In this document: one piece after another, positions 32,464 to 41,229 of the stretch
Layout: every line of letters starts with the position of its first letter
How positions within the stretch are numbered: the stretch's first letter is position 1
Assembly: GCA_019638355.1 (NCBI GenBank)
Contig: JAHBTY010000004.1
Location: 496,001 to 560,000, forward strand
Direction of reading: 5' to 3'
Length of the DNA stretch: 64,000 nt
From: Cyclobacteriaceae bacterium
GTDB taxonomy: Bacteria > Bacteroidota > Bacteroidia > Cytophagales > Cyclobacteriaceae
The notes under the pieces: generated by a model
Databases searched by the model: none
The model's input: the letters and a program-made list of their open reading frames with translations, nothing else
Told to the model about the DNA's origin: nothing
Program-made: the position numbers and the translations under genes

Positions 32464-33587
32464 AAATTCTGATTGCACCCGATAAGTTTAAAGGCTCGCT
32501 TTCAGCGCTAGAAGTAAGCGCGGCCATTGGTAATGTACTTATGAAATTATATCCAACGATTCAGCTCCAAACCATAGCAATGGCCGATGGTGGCGAAGGC
32601 ACCGCTCAACTTTTAACCACACACACCAAAGGAAGTTGGATTAACTGCTTGGTCCACGATCCATTATTCCGAAAAGCAGAGGCTGGGTTTGGAATTTCAG
32701 GCGATGGTCAAACAGCCTTTATTGAAATGGCATCCGCTTCGGGTCTGCAACTGCTTACTCCATGGGAACATGATCCATTGAAAACAACAACCCTGGGAAC
32801 GGGTGAACTCATCGCGCAAGCATTGCAACACGAAGTAAAAAGAATTGTGCTGGCCATTGGTGGAAGCGCTACGAACGATGCCGGCATAGGCATGGCCCAG
32901 GCGTTGGGGTATAAATTTTTTGATCAACAACACAACAAATTAATTCCCATTGGGGAAAATCTCGAACGCCTGTACCGGGTGGATATAACATCCGTGCACC
33001 CACACTTGCACACAACAGAATTTATTGTGCTGTGCGATGTAACGAATCCCTTGTTTGGTAAACAAGGTGCGGCTTATGTGTTTGCTCCACAGAAAGGTGC
33101 CAGCGAACAAGATGTTGTACGATTGGATTCAGGCTTGCGAAATTTTGCCAGCGTGATCAAAACGCAAATGAACGTTGACATCAATTTTGCCGGAGCAGGT
33201 GCGGCTGGTGGCCTGGGCGCAGGATCAAAAGTGTTTCTCAATGCCACACTGCAACGTGGTATTGATTATGTTATGGAAGCATTAAAGGTTGATGTTGCCA
33301 TTCATAACGCTGACCTGATTATTACTGGTGAAGGGAAATTGGATACCCAAACCCTTTCCGGAAAAGTAGTAGCCGGAATTACTGCTTCTGCAAAGCGTTC
33401 AAACAAACCGGTTATTGCAGTGGTTGGAAAAAATGAATTGACCGAAACGCAGTGGAAACAAGCAGGAATCACGCAAGTGATAAGCCTCGTGGATAAAGAT
33501 ACTTCTGTAGAAATGGCTATGAAAGCACCACGGCATCTGATAATCAACAAACTATCGGAACAGTTCGATTCAAGTAGATGGATTTGA
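32460..33587 (+). CDS. Glycerate kinase (type 1, GarK/GlxK-like)
   Basis: 375 residues from GTG at 32460 (overlapping the permease stop). MKILIAPDKFKGSLSALEVS, IAMADGGEGT, VLAIGGSATNDAGIGMAQAL, FAGAGAAGGLGAGSKVFLNA and ADLIITGEGKLDTQTLSGK are the family signature. It phosphorylates glycerate to 2-phosphoglycerate, feeding lower glycolysis. With the adjacent permease it makes a complete uptake route. Confidence 0.93.
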   Translation: MKILIAPDKFKGSLSALEVSAAIGNVLMKLYPTIQLQTIAMADGGEGTAQLLTTHTKGSWINCLVHDPLFRKAEAGFGISGDGQTAFIEMASASGLQLLTPWEHDPLKTTTLGTGELIAQALQHEVKRIVLAIGGSATNDAGIGMAQALGYKFFDQQHNKLIPIGENLERLYRVDITSVHPHLHTTEFIVLCDVTNPLFGKQGAAYVFAPQKGASEQDVVRLDSGLRNFASVIKTQMNVDINFAGAGAAGGLGAGSKVFLNATLQRGIDYVMEALKVDVAIHNADLIITGEGKLDTQTLSGKVVAGITASAKRSNKPVIAVVGKNELTETQWKQAGITQVISLVDKDTSVEMAMKAPRHLIINKLSEQFDSSRWI

Positions 33588-34045
33588 AAAATAAAAGCGT
33601 GAAACCAGCATTAATTAGAATCTCAAAACGGCTTTCAGATATAATCGATGCTTTACCCCTAAAGGAAGAAATCAGAGTTTTAGAAATTGGATGCGGGCCA
33701 GGAGCAGCTGCCCGTGAAATTTCAAAACGAATAGGCAATGGAAAAATCTTAGCAATAGATCGTTCAGCCAACGCTATTCAAAATGCAATACGGAATTCAA
33801 TAAGTTATGATTCTAGCCGCCTCGAATTTCGTCAGGCAGAAATTGAAAACTTTCAACTTCAACCAAATGAGAAGCCATTTGATTTGGCCTTGGCTATCCG
33901 CGTGGGGGCCCTGGACGGGCGACACCCGGAATTAGAAGGCGCAGCTCTGGCCAGCATCGCAAAGGCACTCACAAAAAATGGTAAGTTGTACATTGATGGC
34001 GGAAATCCCCTTCAAGAAAAGTCCTTAGAAAAGTATCGGACATAG
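33578..34045 (+). CDS. Class I SAM-dependent methyltransferase
   Basis: 155 residues. VLEIGCGPGAAAREISKRIG (motif I), ILAIDRSANAIQNA (motif II, acidic end) and KPFDLALAIRVG (motif III area) mark a small class I methyltransferase. The substrate-binding cap is short. It overlaps the glycerate-kinase end by 10 bases and may be co-transcribed with it. Confidence 0.82.
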   Translation: MDLKNKSVKPALIRISKRLSDIIDALPLKEEIRVLEIGCGPGAAAREISKRIGNGKILAIDRSANAIQNAIRNSISYDSSRLEFRQAEIENFQLQPNEKPFDLALAIRVGALDGRHPELEGAALASIAKALTKNGKLYIDGGNPLQEKSLEKYRT

Positions 34046-34076
34046 GGAGCTACCACCGCCATCTTTACAACATGGC

Positions 34077-34517
34077 TCATTCCTTACGCTCAAACAAAAA
34101 GTCCATGGACTTCCCATCACCAGAAATGGTTGCCTTCAACTTATTACCTTCCAGTTGATAGGTAATCTTCTTGGGAAAATCGTGTTTAGGATTTTCGCAG
34201 GTAAAAGAGTTGGCTGTTGCTTCGGTAATCAAAAAGTACGTTGACTCTTTGTTCTGTGGTACATCGGCTACATAGTATAGTTTACTGTCTTTTGTTACAA
34301 TCCGAAGTTTCTCAACAAAAATTGTATCAGAACCATTCATGTTTACACCCCAGCCCTGCAAACCTTCCGCGGTTTTTATCCAACGTTCATGTGCACTTCG
34401 ACCAGCTTTTACATTGGTGCGATTCCAGGTACCGGTAAGCCATTCCATTTCTTTTAAAGATTGCGTATTCGCAGAAACGCTAAACGCAAGAAGTAATAGT
34501 AAGAGCAAAGCTTTCAT
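34077..34517 (-). CDS. Exported DUF6265-family protein
   Basis: 146 residues from ATG at 34517 (MKALLLLLLLAFSVSANTQ). LKEMEWLTGTWNRTNVKAGR, TAEGLQGWGVNMNGSDTIFV and ITYQLEGNKLKATISGDGKS are typical of the DUF6265 lipocalin-like fold of Bacteroidota. Function unknown. The longer frame upstream begins with GTG and has no signal character. Confidence 0.83.
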   Translation of the reverse strand: MKALLLLLLLAFSVSANTQSLKEMEWLTGTWNRTNVKAGRSAHERWIKTAEGLQGWGVNMNGSDTIFVEKLRIVTKDSKLYYVADVPQNKESTYFLITEATANSFTCENPKHDFPKKITYQLEGNKLKATISGDGKSMDFLFERKE

Positions 34518-34576
34518 AAATCTTTTTTCCGAAAAGTAAGTCAGCCGCATTTTGTGATATTGTACAAACCCGACAA

Positions 34577-35383
34577 TCACGTGCGTTTCATAAAAAAATT
34601 AGCCATTGTCTCCTCTTCAAATAAATACGCGGACGGATCTTCGCCCGTAAATGCTTTGAAGTTTCGGATGAAATGCGATTGGTCATAATAACCGGATTCC
34701 AGGGCAATCTCGACCCACGAAGCATCGTGTTGTTCCATCAAACTAAAAATCCGACTGAAACGAATTATCCGACAATAAAACTTGGGTGGCAATCCAACAT
34801 ATTTATTAAACAGTCGCTGCAACTGGCGCTCGGTAATCGCAAGCTGATCCAATAATTCATTTACCTCTAAATTGCCATTCCGGGCAAAAATTAAATCGAG
34901 GGCCCATTCAATTTTTTGACTTTCATCATTCCAAAGCGGAACGATTAGACCAAGTTCGTGATCAAGTAGCCTTGCAAACTCAAATGGCTTCAGAGGATCA
35001 CGCATTGATTTTATAATACCGGCAAACGCCTTGAGGATAATACGCGGCAGCGGAATAACCACATCGGTATGATCAGCCATATTTAATTCAAACAGTTGTG
35101 AGAGGGCAGCAGGTTTAAATTTTATTCCAACCATCCCCGAAGCTCCCGTATTTTCCAAATAAAAGAAGTTACGGATTTGTCCGGCCAGCAGATTTTTACC
35201 TTGTTGCTTCCATGCACCTGAAATATTGATGCGGTACGGGTCGCGATAATGAAAAATGATTTCCGGAAAGCCATCTGGAATAATTTTCTTCTTCTCACGA
35301 ATCGCGTTGGTGCTTTCCGCAAACCAGTAGCAATCCACCCACAGGCTCAGCTTTTCATCCGGTTCAATGCGTTGGTAATTCAT
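34577..35383 (-). CDS. AraC-family transcriptional regulator
   Basis: 268 residues. The N-terminal part (LSLWVDCYWFAESTN, PEIIFHYRDPYR) is the DUF6597 sensor, and the C-terminal two helix-turn-helices are LLDQLAITERQLQRLFNKYV and IALESGYYDQSHFIRNFKAF with TGEDPSAYL. The ligand is unknown. A possible Bacteroidota promoter (complement of CAAAAATA) lies at 35400-35407. Confidence 0.9.
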   Translation of the reverse strand: MNYQRIEPDEKLSLWVDCYWFAESTNAIREKKKIIPDGFPEIIFHYRDPYRINISGAWKQQGKNLLAGQIRNFFYLENTGASGMVGIKFKPAALSQLFELNMADHTDVVIPLPRIILKAFAGIIKSMRDPLKPFEFARLLDHELGLIVPLWNDESQKIEWALDLIFARNGNLEVNELLDQLAITERQLQRLFNKYVGLPPKFYCRIIRFSRIFSLMEQHDASWVEIALESGYYDQSHFIRNFKAFTGEDPSAYLFEEETMANFFMKRT

Positions 35384-35399
35384 TTGCGACTTGAATAAA

Positions 35400-35407
35400 C
35401 AAAAATA
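35400..35407 (-). promoter_or_regulatory. Bacteroidota -7 element for the AraC gene
   Basis: Minus-strand TATTTTTG (TAnnTTTG) 17 bases before the AraC start codon; a TTG at 35425-35427 (minus strand) could be its -33 element with a 17-base spacer. Confidence 0.4.
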
Positions 35408-35436
35408 AATTTACCTTTAACAATCAACTACTACTT

Positions 35437-35664
35437 ATGGATTTGACCGAAACCGAAAAACATGTTCTTCAAAGTTTGGTAAAGAAAGGAAGCATGGGCA
35501 ACGTAATGGAATTTTTAAACTGGCCGGCTGCTGAGTTTGACCGCGGCTTTGAGTTTGCCAACAACCTGCAGAATAAAGATTTGGTAAAACTCCTTTATTC
35601 TAACTTTAACAAGAATCTGATTGTAGTAGAGTTAACTTTGGAAGGCATTAAGCATGGAAGCTAA
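35437..35664 (+). CDS. Small winged-helix-like protein of unknown function
   Basis: 75 residues: MDLTETEKHVLQSLVKKGSM, then EFDRGFEFANNLQNKDLVKL and VELTLEGIKHGS. The start resembles N-terminal winged-helix segments of archaeal/eukaryotic phenylalanyl-tRNA synthetase alpha chains and of HTH proteins. It overlaps the metallophosphoesterase start by 11 bases, so the two are probably coupled. Confidence 0.65.
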   Translation: MDLTETEKHVLQSLVKKGSMGNVMEFLNWPAAEFDRGFEFANNLQNKDLVKLLYSNFNKNLIVVELTLEGIKHGS

Positions 35665-36496
35665 ACAGAACACAATAAACTCACGCAGAAAATTTCTGAA
35701 AGGCTTTGCCTTATCTTCCGCGTACCTGATTACCGGTGGACAATTTACTTCTGCAGCCGATATTCTAAGCAACCAAAAAAATGTGGTGTTGCGATTTGCA
35801 GTGGGTAGTGATAGTCATTACGGACAACCCAATACCGATTTCGATAAGTTTATAACGGAGTTCGTATTGCACATCAACAATTTTCACAAAGAACTTCCGC
35901 TGGATGCCTGTGTTGTGAATGGCGACCTCATTCACGATCAACCGAAATTAATGCCACAACTTAAACCGCATCTGGAAAAGTTAGTTGTCCCATTCTGTGT
36001 AACGCAAGGCAATCATGATCGCATTAGCGCAACCCAATGGCAGGAAACGTGGGGCGTACCGCTCAATTATGAAAAAATCTTCCGCAAGCAGGTTTTTCTA
36101 ATGATGTCCACATCGAATGAAAAAGGTGAATACCTCTCTCCAGATCTGAAATGGCTGGAAGAAAAATTGGAAGCACATCGCAAACAAAACATCTTTCTCT
36201 TTCTGCACATAGGCCAGCAAAAATGGACGCCTAACAGCATTGACAATCCGGCTTATGCCAATTTGATTCAAAAGTATTCGAATGTAAAAGCTGTTTTTCA
36301 TGGCCACGATCATGACCAGGATGGACAAAAAATGCTGGGCTCCATTCCGCACCTGTACGATTCCCACATTGGCGGAAGCTGGGGCACAGCTTACAAAGGC
36401 TTTCGGATTGTAGAGTTGTTGAAAGACAACAGCGTGCAGACGTATATTATGAATCCTGTGAGTAAGATTAATGAGGTCAACTATCCAAGCAAGTGA
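35654..36496 (+). CDS. Exported (Tat-type) metallophosphoesterase
   Basis: 280 residues. The signal NSRRKFLKGFALSSAYLI is twin-arginine-like. Calcineurin-like motifs follow: FAVGSDSHYGQ (D-x-H), VNGDLIHD (G-D), TQGNHDRI (G-N-H-D), FLFLHIGQQ and VKAVFHGHDHDQDG (G-H-x-H). It carries a two-metal centre in the periplasm and hydrolyses an unknown phosphoester. Convergent with the next gene by 2 bases. Confidence 0.9.
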   Translation: MEAKQNTINSRRKFLKGFALSSAYLITGGQFTSAADILSNQKNVVLRFAVGSDSHYGQPNTDFDKFITEFVLHINNFHKELPLDACVVNGDLIHDQPKLMPQLKPHLEKLVVPFCVTQGNHDRISATQWQETWGVPLNYEKIFRKQVFLMMSTSNEKGEYLSPDLKWLEEKLEAHRKQNIFLFLHIGQQKWTPNSIDNPAYANLIQKYSNVKAVFHGHDHDQDGQKMLGSIPHLYDSHIGGSWGTAYKGFRIVELLKDNSVQTYIMNPVSKINEVNYPSK

Positions 36497-36498
36497 AT

Positions 36499-37416
36499 TC
36501 AATCTACTTTACTTGCCAGTGCAAATCGACCGTTTTTGCCATACCAGCCTAAATTACCATCATTCTCTATCCTAAAGAATTCCCCAAACTGATTTTGATA
36601 AATGTACTTTTTTCCATTTAGCTCTAAATCTTTGTCTCCAAACGAACCGTCACTATGAACTTGTCTTATCTTTAGTTGACCATTCTCTTTGTAAATGGTA
36701 ATCATACTCTCTACATGTGGACGTCCATCGTACCACCTTCCAATAATTTCTCCATTTGGAACAGATGTAGATTTCATTCGAAATTCTTCTTCTTCTGAAG
36801 CTCCCTGAATAGTTATTTGTAAATAATTATCATCAGAAGCGTTATAATGACTTATTGCCCATGCTCCTCTCCCAATCTCCATGTCTGGGAGCCAATAAAA
36901 TATAAAGTACTTTCTATAGCCTGGAAAATCGCTCATTACTTCTTGAGCTAATTCTCTGATTTGATTCTCATCCACTCTTTTACTAATGCGCAGGTCAAAT
37001 GAGGCTTTACTGATCACCTGATTGAATTCTTTATTTTCAATTTGATATGTGATGGCATCTCCTTTGGGTGATGAAACTAAACTACCATCTTTATCGAAAG
37101 TATATTTATTTTCTTCCTTACCAATTGCATTTTCAGTTACAACTACTTTCTCATCCATTAAAGGGCTTGTACTTTCAATTATATTTTTACTAGAACTGAA
37201 AACATTTCCCAAGAAAATGCCAAATACAACAATAACGTATTTAAGAGGACGAGGTATTACTAACTTTGAAGTAGTTTCGAAGTATTTAAGTAAGGGTGGT
37301 ATCAAAAATAATCCAACCAACAAATAAACAATCCCTGAAACCCATGAGATTGTCATTGTACCAATAGCGGCAATAAAACAAATAAAAGCCAGAAGCCATT
37401 TTGCTACATCTTTCAT
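36499..37416 (-). CDS. Membrane protein of unknown function
   Basis: 305 residues with three membrane segments at the N-terminus (KWLLAFICFIAAIGTMTIS, GIVYLLVGLFLIPPLLKYF, LKYVIVVFGIFLGNVF) and a soluble C-terminal part with repeats of the kind KYTFDKDGSLVSSP and NGKKYIYQNQFGEFFRIEND. The end (GNLGWYGKNGRFALASKVD) is beta-rich. No family recognised. Confidence 0.75.
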   Translation of the reverse strand: MKDVAKWLLAFICFIAAIGTMTISWVSGIVYLLVGLFLIPPLLKYFETTSKLVIPRPLKYVIVVFGIFLGNVFSSSKNIIESTSPLMDEKVVVTENAIGKEENKYTFDKDGSLVSSPKGDAITYQIENKEFNQVISKASFDLRISKRVDENQIRELAQEVMSDFPGYRKYFIFYWLPDMEIGRGAWAISHYNASDDNYLQITIQGASEEEEFRMKSTSVPNGEIIGRWYDGRPHVESMITIYKENGQLKIRQVHSDGSFGDKDLELNGKKYIYQNQFGEFFRIENDGNLGWYGKNGRFALASKVD

Positions 37417-37424
37417 AAAAATGA

Positions 37425-37613
37425 TTAGAAATTTAATCTGATATAATCTATTTGCTCCTCTGTTAATTCAGGAAAGTCGTGAATAATATCCTGCTTGCTC
37501 ATTCCATTGGCCAACCAGTTCAAAACATCATACGCGGAGATTCGCGTGCCCTTTAGACATGGCCGACCAAATCGCTTTTCAGGAACAATTTCAATATAAT
37601 CTAAGCTTTTCAT
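37425..37613 (-). CDS. Orphan, shortened DUF433 protein
   Basis: 62 residues from ATG at 37613 (MKSLDYIEIVPEKRFGRPCL); upstream residues in the frame are not DUF433-like. KGTRISAYDVLNWLANGMSK and DFPELTEEQ are family hallmarks, but the C-terminal helix found in the family is missing and the protein ends LNF. No DUF5615 partner follows; the next gene is an unrelated membrane protein. It may be a decayed antitoxin or a solitary regulator. Confidence 0.72.
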   Translation of the reverse strand: MKSLDYIEIVPEKRFGRPCLKGTRISAYDVLNWLANGMSKQDIIHDFPELTEEQIDYIRLNF

Positions 37614-37694
37614 AAATCGAAGGTACGGTTTTCCACGGCATAAGGGGTCACCAAAATTACCGGAATCATCGTTTTCGGGATAAGATTTACCCAT

Positions 37695-37702
37695 TAACTT
37701 TG
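37695..37702 (+). promoter_or_regulatory. Bacteroidota -7 element before ffh
   Basis: TAACTTTG matches TAnnTTTG, 22 bases before the ffh start. Confidence 0.45.
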
Positions 37703-37724
37703 CGGCCTCATAATTTAACATGTC

Positions 37725-39056
37725 ATGTTCGATAGTTTAAGTCTGAAGCTGGAAAAGGCCTTTCAAACCCTGAAGGGCCAGGGAAGAATCACCGAAATCA
37801 ACATTGCCACTACGGTAAAGGAAATCCGCAAAGCGCTGATCGATGCGGACGTAAATTATAAAGTAGCCAAAGAGGTAACAGACGAAATCCGCGAAAAAGC
37901 ACTCGGCCAAAACGTACTCACCTCTATTTCACCGGGGCAGTTACTTACCAAAATCACCAGCGATGAGCTTACCCTGTTAATGGGTGGCGAAAGTGAAGAC
38001 ATAAAACTAGATGGGAACCCGGCCATTATCCTGATTGCGGGTTTACAAGGTTCAGGTAAAACTACCTTTTCGGGAAAACTGGCCAGCTACCTGAAACGGC
38101 AAGGCCGGCAAGTTTTATTAACAGCTTGCGATATTTATCGTCCCGCTGCTATTGATCAGTTGAAAGTATTGGGTGAACAAGTAGGTGTGGAAGTATATGC
38201 AGAACCCGAAAACAAGGATGCCGTTAAGATTGCGAAAGCAGCACTTGAACATGCCAAGAAAAATAATCATCGTGTCGTCATTGTCGATACAGCCGGTCGT
38301 TTGGCTGTTGACGAAGAGATGATGAACGAAATTGCCCGGTTAAAAGAAGCGCTGAAACCCTCTGAAACTTTGTTTGTGGTAGATGCTATGACTGGTCAGG
38401 ATGCGGTTAACACAGCGAAGGCCTTTAACGACCGTCTTAACTTTAATGGCGTAGTGCTAACCAAAATGGATGGCGATACCCGCGGTGGTGCGGCCTTGTC
38501 TATTCGCAGAGTAGTTGAAAAGCCAATCAAGTTTATCAGCTCGGGCGAAAAAATGGAAGCCATCGATCGCTTCTATCCTGATCGTATGGCCAGCCGGATT
38601 TTGGGCATGGGCGATGTGGTGAGTTTGGTGGAGAAGGCACAGCAAAATTTTGATGAAGAGGAAGCACGCAGACTCAATGCCAAGATGCGCAAGAACCAGT
38701 TCGACTTCAACGATTTTCTATCGCAACTGGATCAGATCAAAAAGATGGGTAACATGAAAGACCTGTTGGGCATGATACCCGGCATGGGCAAAGCAATAAA
38801 AGATGTGGATATTGACGATAATTCTTTCAAACCCATTGAAGCCATTATCCGCTCCATGACGTTGGACGAAAGACAAAATCCAGACAAGCTCAACTCCAGT
38901 CGTAAAAACAGAATTGCCAAAGGCAGCGGTACCACCATTCAGCAGGTTAACCAACTGTTGAAACAGTTTGAAGATATGCGCAAGATGATGAAGACCATGA
39001 ACAAAATGGGTGGAGGCAAGCGCGCTTTGAATGCCTTGAATCCTTTTGGCAGGTAA
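37725..39056 (+). CDS. ffh: Signal recognition particle protein Ffh
   Basis: 443 residues. N domain (FQTLKGQGRITEINIATTVK), GTPase G domain with GLQGSGKTTFSGKLA (G1), DTAGRLAVDEEMM (G3) and TKMDGDTRGGAALSIRRVVE (G4 region), GDVVSLVEKAQ, and the methionine-rich M domain (IKKMGNMKDLLGMIPGMGK, MRKMMKTMNKMGGGKRA). It delivers membrane and exported proteins to the translocase with FtsY. Normal length. The repressor-like DUF433 gene diverges from it. Confidence 0.98.
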   Translation: MFDSLSLKLEKAFQTLKGQGRITEINIATTVKEIRKALIDADVNYKVAKEVTDEIREKALGQNVLTSISPGQLLTKITSDELTLLMGGESEDIKLDGNPAIILIAGLQGSGKTTFSGKLASYLKRQGRQVLLTACDIYRPAAIDQLKVLGEQVGVEVYAEPENKDAVKIAKAALEHAKKNNHRVVIVDTAGRLAVDEEMMNEIARLKEALKPSETLFVVDAMTGQDAVNTAKAFNDRLNFNGVVLTKMDGDTRGGAALSIRRVVEKPIKFISSGEKMEAIDRFYPDRMASRILGMGDVVSLVEKAQQNFDEEEARRLNAKMRKNQFDFNDFLSQLDQIKKMGNMKDLLGMIPGMGKAIKDVDIDDNSFKPIEAIIRSMTLDERQNPDKLNSSRKNRIAKGSGTTIQQVNQLLKQFEDMRKMMKTMNKMGGGKRALNALNPFGR

Positions 39057-39083
39057 ATTTCCTTTTTAACTAGCCTTGGTGCT

Positions 39084-39158
39084 AACTTGGTGTCTTAGCG
39101 GCTTGGTGGTTCAAAAGTTAACTTGTTAAGGAACCACAAAGGACCTAAACGCACGAAG
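39084..39158. repeat. Inverted repeat of 'cttggtg..cttggtggtt' type
   Basis: CTTGGTGTCTTAGCGGCTTG (39088 region) and the opposite-strand CTTCGTGCGTTTAGGTCCTT (39139-39158 region) form an imperfect inverted pair. It lies in the gap after ffh. A similar pair is at 53788-53857. Confidence 0.5.
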
Positions 39159-39204
39159 ATTCTCTAAGATCACAGATAAAGCAGCTCAAACCTTGTAACT
39201 CCCC

Positions 39205-39750
39205 ATGAAACTCACCGCACGAAACACTCATCGCGATATCGCATATTTCTATTTAGGATTGATTATCGCTTTTTCTTTTTCAGGAATTTTTTTGAACCAC
39301 CGCCAGGTTTGGCATCCACGCAGGTACACCTACAACGCACAGGAAATTCAGTTGAAGCAAACTGTGGTGAAAGATTCTGTGAACGATAAATTTATTGCAG
39401 CCTTTACATCAGAATATAAAATCGATGATCAACTCAGGCGGTTTTCTGTGGATGGAAACACACTTAAGATTTCGTATGTAAACAACGATGTACAGGTTGA
39501 CCTGACAAGTGGCAAAGGAAAAATTGAATCGTACCGAACCACACCAATATTAGGTCAAATGACCAAGCTGCACGTTGATACCAGCAAATGGTGGATTTAT
39601 TATTCTGATATTTTTGGAGTAGCGATGCTCATCATTGCCTTTACGGGAATGTTCATTCAAAAAGGCGCCAACAGTTTTTGGGGTCGGGGCTGGAAACTTG
39701 CTTTAGTCGGAATTATCTTTCCATTAATCTTTTTATTCCTGCTATCTTAA
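39205..39750 (+). CDS. PepSY-associated membrane protein
   Basis: 181 residues with membrane segments near residues 13-28 (YFYLGLIIAFSFSGIF) and in the C-terminal half (IFGVAMLIIAFTGMFI, LALVGIIFPLIFLFLLS). The first ~30 residues, with HRQVWHPRRYTYNAQEIQLK, are typical of PepSY-TM-helix proteins. A periplasmic stretch lies between. It leads the rightward redox-related series. Confidence 0.75.
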   Translation: MKLTARNTHRDIAYFYLGLIIAFSFSGIFLNHRQVWHPRRYTYNAQEIQLKQTVVKDSVNDKFIAAFTSEYKIDDQLRRFSVDGNTLKISYVNNDVQVDLTSGKGKIESYRTTPILGQMTKLHVDTSKWWIYYSDIFGVAMLIIAFTGMFIQKGANSFWGRGWKLALVGIIFPLIFLFLLS

Positions 39751-39754
39751 GACT

Positions 39755-40348
39755 ATGTTTCAAAGTCTGCTTAAAGAAGAAGTTTCACAATACGGTCAAC
39801 TGAAAAGATTTCCGACCGGCTCAATCATCCTGCAGGAAGATAGTTACATCAAAGCCATTCCGCTGGTGCTGAAAGGTAGTTTAAAAGTAATGCGTACCGA
39901 TCCGCAAGGCCATGAAATTTTACTCTACTACATTACGCCAGGCGAAAGTTGTATCATGTCGTTTTTGGGTGGCATTCATAATGAAACGAGCAAACTGAAG
40001 GCTGTTGCCGAAGAAGATTCCGACATACTTTTCATTCCTGTTGAGAAAGCGAGTGAATGGATAAAGAAATTTCCGGAGTGGTCGGACTTTATTTTTAAAC
40101 TCTACCACAAACGCTTTGAAGAATTATTAACTGCCGTTAATGCCATTGCTTTTCAAAAACTGGATTCGCGTTTATTGCAACTACTCCGGCAAAAAGCTGA
40201 ACTCTACAAGAGCAAGGATATTTCCATCACCCATCAACAATTAGCTGATGAACTGGGCACAGCCCGCGAAGCCGTTTCGCGTGTAATCAAACAAATGGAA
40301 AATGAAGGCCTGGTAAAACTAGCCCGAAATAAAATTTCCCTTCTGTAA
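39755..40348 (+). CDS. Crp/Fnr-family transcriptional regulator
   Basis: 197 residues. cNMP-binding-like domain (LKRFPTGSIILQEDSYIKAI, GHEILLYYITPGESCIMSFL) and a C-terminal HTH (HQQLADELGTAREAVSRVIK, MENEGLVKLARN) typical of the family. It lacks a cysteine cluster, so oxygen sensing by Fe-S is not supported. Only four bases follow the PepSY-like gene, and it probably controls the cluster to 42004. Confidence 0.9.
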   Translation: MFQSLLKEEVSQYGQLKRFPTGSIILQEDSYIKAIPLVLKGSLKVMRTDPQGHEILLYYITPGESCIMSFLGGIHNETSKLKAVAEEDSDILFIPVEKASEWIKKFPEWSDFIFKLYHKRFEELLTAVNAIAFQKLDSRLLQLLRQKAELYKSKDISITHQQLADELGTAREAVSRVIKQMENEGLVKLARNKISLL

Positions 40349-40381
40349 CGGTAGTCACACATCGGCAGCCAACTACCAGCC

Positions 40382-40389
40382 TATCTTTG
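40382..40389 (+). promoter_or_regulatory. Bacteroidota -7 element before the DUF6132 gene
   Basis: A perfect TATCTTTG (TAnnTTTG), 25 bases before the DUF6132 start. GTAGT (40351-40355) and ACTAC (40372-40376) form an inverted pair just upstream. Confidence 0.5.
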
Positions 40390-40414
40390 CATCAGCAAAA
40401 AAGGCAGAAACAAA

Positions 40415-40615
40415 ATGGCTCTTCTCAAAAAATACTGGCTTACACTTATTGGTGTTGGCATTGGCTTAGGTGCCGGTTATCTCTATTGGCAGCAAATTGG
40501 TTGCGTTACAGGCTCCTGCCCCATTACCTCAAGTCCGGTAAACTCATCGTTGTACGGTGCGTTAATGGGTGGCCTTGTGGTTAACATGTTTAAAAAAGAA
40601 AAACCAAACACATAA
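40415..40615 (+). CDS. DUF6132 small membrane protein
   Basis: 66 residues, one or two membrane helices with the signature GCVTGSCPITSSPVNSSLYG (two cysteines). DUF6132 proteins are found with rhodaneses and thioredoxins in Bacteroidota, suggesting sulfur or thiol handling at the membrane. Start of the compact cluster to 42004. Confidence 0.85.
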   Translation: MALLKKYWLTLIGVGIGLGAGYLYWQQIGCVTGSCPITSSPVNSSLYGALMGGLVVNMFKKEKPNT

Positions 40616-40620
40616 AAAGT

Positions 40621-40914
40621 ATGAATCTCAAAGAACTGCTTCAGAAAAACGAAGGCACTATTGTAGATGTGCGCACTTCGCACGAATACCAGGGTGGTCA
40701 CATTCCTGGCTCCGTAAACATTCCGGTAAATGAATTATTACAACGTGTTGATGAACTACAGGAATTGAAGCAACCGCTTATTCTGTGTTGTGCATCGGGC
40801 GGCCGAAGTGCTATGGCCACTTATATGTTAAAAGAACAAAATCTTACTTGCGTAGATGCCGGAAGTTGGCTTTCCATAAACTATTTGCTTTCTCAAAATG
40901 TTGAAACGGTATGA
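40621..40914 (+). CDS. Rhodanese-like protein 1
   Basis: 97 residues, one rhodanese domain: VDVRTSHEYQGGHIPGSVNI and the active-site loop LCCASGGRSAMATYML with catalytic Cys. Sulfur-transfer to a thiol acceptor. The gene end overlaps the next rhodanese by 4 bases (ATGA). Confidence 0.9.
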   Translation: MNLKELLQKNEGTIVDVRTSHEYQGGHIPGSVNIPVNELLQRVDELQELKQPLILCCASGGRSAMATYMLKEQNLTCVDAGSWLSINYLLSQNVETV

Positions 40915-41225
40915 TTGAATTATTGAAAAGTTTATTCGGACTGGGGCCGAAAGTAAATTATGCCGAATTAGTGAAAGGTGGAGCCATAATTCTGGATGTT
41001 CGCACTAAAGGCGAATATTCCGGAGGCCACATAAGGGGCTCGGTAAATATTCCGGTCGATTCTTTAAGCAATAATACCGGACGACTATCCGATAAGAACA
41101 AACCCATTATTACATGTTGTGCTTCGGGCATGCGAAGTGGTGCAGCTAAAAGTATTTTAAAATCAAAAGGCTATACGCAGGTATATAACGGTGGCAGTTG
41201 GATAAGTCTTCAAAATAAAATCTGA
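40911..41225 (+). CDS. Rhodanese-like protein 2
   Basis: 104 residues: ILDVRTKGEYSGGHIRGSVN and the loop TCCASGMRSGAAKSILK. A tandem copy of the preceding protein, slightly longer at its N-terminus. Both loops contain adjacent cysteines. Together they may move sulfane sulfur to the thioredoxin/OsmC proteins that follow. Confidence 0.9.
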   Translation: MIELLKSLFGLGPKVNYAELVKGGAIILDVRTKGEYSGGHIRGSVNIPVDSLSNNTGRLSDKNKPIITCCASGMRSGAAKSILKSKGYTQVYNGGSWISLQNKI

Positions 41226-41229
41226 AATT

